From Bdellovibrionaceae bacterium UBA1609 (GTDB lineage: Bacteria > Bdellovibrionota > Bdellovibrionia > Bdellovibrionales > UBA1609), in NCBI GenBank assembly GCA_002321895.1, contig DCMZ01000012.1, positions 16,963 to 80,962 of the forward strand: 64,000 nt of DNA, given 5' to 3'. The number at the start of each line of letters is the position of its first letter. Positions within the stretch are counted from its first letter, which is position 1. This document shows positions 61,265 to 64,000 of this stretch, one piece after another. The position numbers were made by a program, and so were the translations under genes. The notes under the pieces are model-generated. The model was not told the origin of the DNA and made no database searches. It saw nothing but the letters and a program-made list of their open reading frames with translations.

Positions 61265-61955
61265 GATTGGGGTTGAGAAACTAAATTTAGTTCACTCGAC
61301 GGAAATGAGGGGTTCTATTTGGTCCTACGGTTTAGTTATCCTGATAGTGGCTATTGCTTTTTCTGGTAGTGTTTGTTTGGCCACTACCAAAACGGCCGAA
61401 GATCCTCATTCTAAAACAGAGCAAATTGAATTAGTTAAAACTCTTCGGCGAGGTGGCAACTTGCTGTTTTTTCGGCACGAAAGAACGGATGGTTTTTTTA
61501 AGAGAACGGCAAAGCTATCTTTCAAGGATTGCCAATCTCAAAGAAATCTTTCAGCCGCTGGAGTGGCTTCAGCTAAGGAAATTGGCCTTAGTCTTCAGTT
61601 TCTTGAAATTCCAATCAATGAGGTTTGGACCAGCCAGATGTGTCGAACCATAGATACGGCCAAGAACTTGGTGGGTCATTATAAGGTGAGCAAAGTCTTT
61701 CATTCCACGCGGGATAAAGAGAAATTGAGAGCTAATTTGGAATCCCTCATAAATGGGCTTGTTCCTAAGACCTCAAATAATATTTTGGTGGGACACCTGG
61801 GGCATATTCGATTGTTATATAATCAAGATGTTCTCGAGGGAGATGCTCTGGTGCTCTCAAGACGTGCCGGGAAAGTTGAAGTTCTGGGTGTGCTCCAGTC
61901 AGGTCATTGGAACGGACTAGTAATGGACAAGTTGAATAGGGTTCCTGGTTTGTAG
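61248..61955 (+). CDS. Histidine phosphatase-like membrane or periplasmic protein
   Basis: 235 residues from ATG 61248, chosen because GAGAGG stands just before it; the frame is open to 61212. One hydrophobic segment (IWSYGLVILIVAIAFSGSVCLA, ~22-43) anchors or exports it. The histidine phosphatase core shows LLFFRHERTDG with the catalytic His, QRNLSAAGVASAKEIG, VWTSQMCRTIDTAK and ILVGHLGHIRLL with the second His. The canonical RHG is RHE here. Substrate (sugar phosphate, phosphoprotein) unknown. Translationally coupled to the cupin gene. Confidence 0.75.
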   Translation: MKKLIRIGVEKLNLVHSTEMRGSIWSYGLVILIVAIAFSGSVCLATTKTAEDPHSKTEQIELVKTLRRGGNLLFFRHERTDGFFKRTAKLSFKDCQSQRNLSAAGVASAKEIGLSLQFLEIPINEVWTSQMCRTIDTAKNLVGHYKVSKVFHSTRDKEKLRANLESLINGLVPKTSNNILVGHLGHIRLLYNQDVLEGDALVLSRRAGKVEVLGVLQSGHWNGLVMDKLNRVPGL

Positions 61956-62007
61956 GGGCAGAGCCCCATCTTTTCTGTCCTATTCTAACCTTGGCCTTGG
62001 TTCTATT

Positions 62008-64000
62008 TTAGAAAGAGTATGCACATCGAAAACCTAAGTCTTGAGAGGAGTAGGTGTTTAGTTCCCCCGCCGTGGCAGTAAAGACTCCTGAATTGTCACC
62101 ATAATTGTAAGATCCTCCGCGCACGAGCGATTGATTTGTATCAACACTATCAAGGTAGCCCAATCCGCCATAGGGAGCACTAGAAAGAGAAGAGTAATCT
62201 CCAATCATTCCGACCTGAAGATAAGCCGTTTTCGATACGCCATTAAATGATACGGAGCTGTTGTGAGAAAAAGTAACCGAAGAGATATAGCTAGAGCTAC
62301 CAAAGTTACCCACATAAGGGTATTTAATCCACTCCATTACATTCCCAGCAACATCCCAAACATAATCTCCACTAAACAGACGGAGCGTTCGTTTCTCCAA
62401 ATCCCATCCCCCTAATCCAGGACCTGGACAGGAGTCGTTCACGCCAGGGTTAACTTCTTGCCCCGTACCTATGCAGGCATCGCCATCTGATGAGCTTGCG
62501 GCAAGAGGGTAGGCGGGGCTATTGTCCGCATGCCCATGACTGATGAGATTGCTGTCTGTTCCTCCGTTCCCTGTGGAAACTCCACCGGAAACCGATTCAT
62601 CCCAATTGAGAGGGAAAATCGCAGCCTCTCTAGCAAGGACCTGCCATTGATCATTGGTAATAAGATCATAGGTACCATCGTTATTTGCGTCACTATCAAT
62701 ATCTGTGTCGCCGGATTCTGTATTGAGGCTACGGCATTCAGCTTCAGCTTCATCTTGGTCAATCAAACGCCAAGGCAATCCTTCAGCCACAGATACCGGA
62801 GTGTGTGGTTGCGCTGTATTTTGAACCCAATTGTTTGCCGCTCCGGAACAGTCATTAAATCCCGTCGCACTATTTGTATCGTCATCGCAGCCATAGGGAT
62901 GAATGACATCGTCAGAGTCACGTTGAGCTTTGGCTTCGTATTTCATTACGCAAAATCGAGATAGCCCGTAACCAGCGTTCTCTTTCACTTCGACATAACC
63001 TGTTGGACACGGTTTAACTACCGTGAAGCTCGTCGAACTAGCTGAGGCGGAAGAAGAATTTCCGGCAGCATCAGTCGCAACGTCGGCATTTACAGAGATT
63101 GACACATCTCCATTTCCAGTGCAGTTGCTTAGTCTAACTGTAGGTGCAGCTGTGGTACCGTCATTTACGACTGGCGTATCACAAGGACCTCCTCCAGAGT
63201 CAGTGACTGTAATGTCGGTAGCCAATACGTTGATGGAGGTAGCTCCACTCACCGTGACGGCGAAGTCATAATCGCTACTATTGTCACCACTTGTTGGTGA
63301 TGGTGTGCCCACAACAACCGTCGGTGCGATGTTGTCAACAGTGACTGCGGATGAGGCTGAAGAAGCAGCACTTGGACTGCCCGAAAGATTATTGGCTACG
63401 CCAGCGCCCACAGTGATTGAGATATCGCCATTGCCCGCGCAGTTGGACAATGTAACCGAAGGAGTGGCCGTCGTACCGTTAGTGACCACAGGTGAATTAC
63501 AGGAACCACCACCGGAGTCGTTAACCGTGATATCTCCACTTTGAACATCGATTGAGGTCGCGTCTGAGATGGTTACGGAAAACACAAAGCTTGTGGAGCT
63601 GTTACCTACAGATGGAGTGACAGAGCTCACCGATACCGTTGGCGCTGTATTGTAAACCGTGATTGAAGGAGAATTGCTTGACGCGGCACTAGAGTTCCCG
63701 ACCGCATCGGTGGCAATATTGGATCCAACAGAAATTGTGATGGTCCCGTCGCCCGTACAATTAGTAAGAGTGACCGAAGGGGTGGCCGTTGTACCGTTAG
63801 TGACCGAAGGATTATTACAAGGTCCACCACCAGAGTTGTTAACGGTGATATCGCCGCCAGTTAAATTAATGGTAGAAGCACCGGAAACAGTGACAGGGAA
63901 GACAAAACTCGTAGAGCTATTTCCTGAGGAAGGAGAAGCGGCTCCCACAGAGACTGTTGGTGCTGTATTATCAACAGTGATTGAAGGAGAATTGCTTGAC
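62008..64000 (-). CDS. Repeat protein with Ig-like domains and C-terminal FGE-sulfatase (SUMF1) domain (5' end outside window)
   Basis: The frame is open to the right edge, so the N-terminus is missing. Ig-like repeats of 106 residues (DNTAPTVSV start; each with two Cys in GGGPC and SNC-type positions) occupy 63016 onward; then a ~335-residue domain with the formylglycine-generating-enzyme signature: FCVMKYEAKAQ, VWDVAGNVMEW, LVRGGSYNYGDNSG and LGFRCAYSF at the C-terminus. In FGE two Cys do the oxidation; here the domain is more likely a carbohydrate- or protein-binding variant or a non-FGE member, as in many surface proteins. Exported to the cell surface by inference. GTG 63948 is not the true start. 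Confidence 0.8.
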   Translation of the reverse strand, partial: SSNSPSITVDNTAPTVSVGAASPSSGNSSTSFVFPVTVSGASTINLTGGDITVNNSGGGPCNNPSVTNGTTATPSVTLTNCTGDGTITISVGSNIATDAVGNSSAASSNSPSITVYNTAPTVSVSSVTPSVGNSSTSFVFSVTISDATSIDVQSGDITVNDSGGGSCNSPVVTNGTTATPSVTLSNCAGNGDISITVGAGVANNLSGSPSAASSASSAVTVDNIAPTVVVGTPSPTSGDNSSDYDFAVTVSGATSINVLATDITVTDSGGGPCDTPVVNDGTTAAPTVRLSNCTGNGDVSISVNADVATDAAGNSSSASASSTSFTVVKPCPTGYVEVKENAGYGLSRFCVMKYEAKAQRDSDDVIHPYGCDDDTNSATGFNDCSGAANNWVQNTAQPHTPVSVAEGLPWRLIDQDEAEAECRSLNTESGDTDIDSDANNDGTYDLITNDQWQVLAREAAIFPLNWDESVSGGVSTGNGGTDSNLISHGHADNSPAYPLAASSSDGDACIGTGQEVNPGVNDSCPGPGLGGWDLEKRTLRLFSGDYVWDVAGNVMEWIKYPYVGNFGSSSYISSVTFSHNSSVSFNGVSKTAYLQVGMIGDYSSLSSAPYGGLGYLDSVDTNQSLVRGGSYNYGDNSGVFTATAGELNTYSSQDLGFRCAYSF
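63016..64000 (-). repeat. 318-bp tandem repeats coding for Ig-like modules
   Basis: Repeat units at 63924-63607 and 63606-63289, with a third, shorter one at 63288-63016 and a part of another beyond 63924. The 106-codon period is exact for the two full units, and stretches such as GTGATTGAAGGAGAATTGCT recur at 63659 and 63977, 318 bp apart. High DNA identity between units points to recent duplication or recombination. Confidence 0.85.

Noticed and set aside
63948..63950. GTG at 63948 as start of the repeat protein
   Set aside because: The same frame continues upstream with repeat sequence to the window edge, so it is internal.

Overview
The window looks like chromosome of a Gram-negative, diderm bacterium with mid-40s GC, most likely a member of the Bdellovibrionota (Bdellovibrio-like predators or relatives). 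The reasons are the gene order clpA-clpS / type IVa pilin / TPR protein / dnaJ / dnaK, which from memory resembles Bdellovibrio bacteriovorus (not checked), and the very high share of genes with signal peptides: roughly half of about 60 genes encode exported proteins, many of them hydrolases or orphan families. No phage, insertion sequence, plasmid function or CRISPR array is visible.

Layout. 1-7.2 kb: housekeeping block with clpA (cut by the left edge), clpS, the pilin gene behind a sigma-54-like promoter, a TPR membrane protein, dnaJ and dnaK; dnaJ and dnaK share a 14-nt upstream element. 6.6-16 kb: exported proteins (a FecR-domain protein, a 1060-residue alpha/beta hydrolase divergent from a lytic transglycosylase, a diheme cytochrome) and a NYN-domain nuclease. 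16-19.3 kb: tRNA-Arg(TCG), queF, and a pair of RNA methyltransferases. 19.3-26.7 kb: a small barrel-like protein, a trypsin-like protease, a secreted phospholipase D-like protein, heme A synthase coupled to a cytochrome c. 26.8-34.4 kb: a polytopic membrane protein, RarD, a FecR/beta-barrel pair, an 800-codon exported protein that looks like a permuted papain-fold enzyme, and a CBS protein. 34.6-39.3 kb: wecE-like aminotransferase, a 22-bp tandem repeat, and an exported protein with two amidoligase-like modules interrupted by one in-frame TAG. 39.6-44.4 kb: an Fbp-type ferric iron ABC transporter and a LysR regulator. 44.7-53.6 kb: small exported proteins, tRNA-Leu(GAG), YchJ-like and HPF-like proteins, a CSLREA/beta-helix lipoprotein, GDPD, ArfB, a transglutaminase-like exported protein and a NagB-like deaminase. 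53.8-64 kb: a 1104-residue exported protein, an exported UPF0489 protein, a TolB-like propeller lipoprotein, a cupin and histidine-phosphatase pair, and the C-terminal part of a protein with 106-residue Ig-like repeats ending in a formylglycine-enzyme-like domain (cut by the right edge).

Together the genes describe proteostasis and translation quality control (ClpAS, DnaJK, ArfB, HPF-like), respiration (heme A synthase, cytochromes), iron uptake, and a rich envelope and secreted enzyme set that could degrade peptides, peptidoglycan, phospholipids and esters. The most unusual items are the TAG-interrupted tandem amidoligase-like gene, the three different exported papain/transglutaminase-like proteins, and the repeat-FGE fusion at the right edge. 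All homology statements are from reading the sequence and from memory of the families; no search was run.
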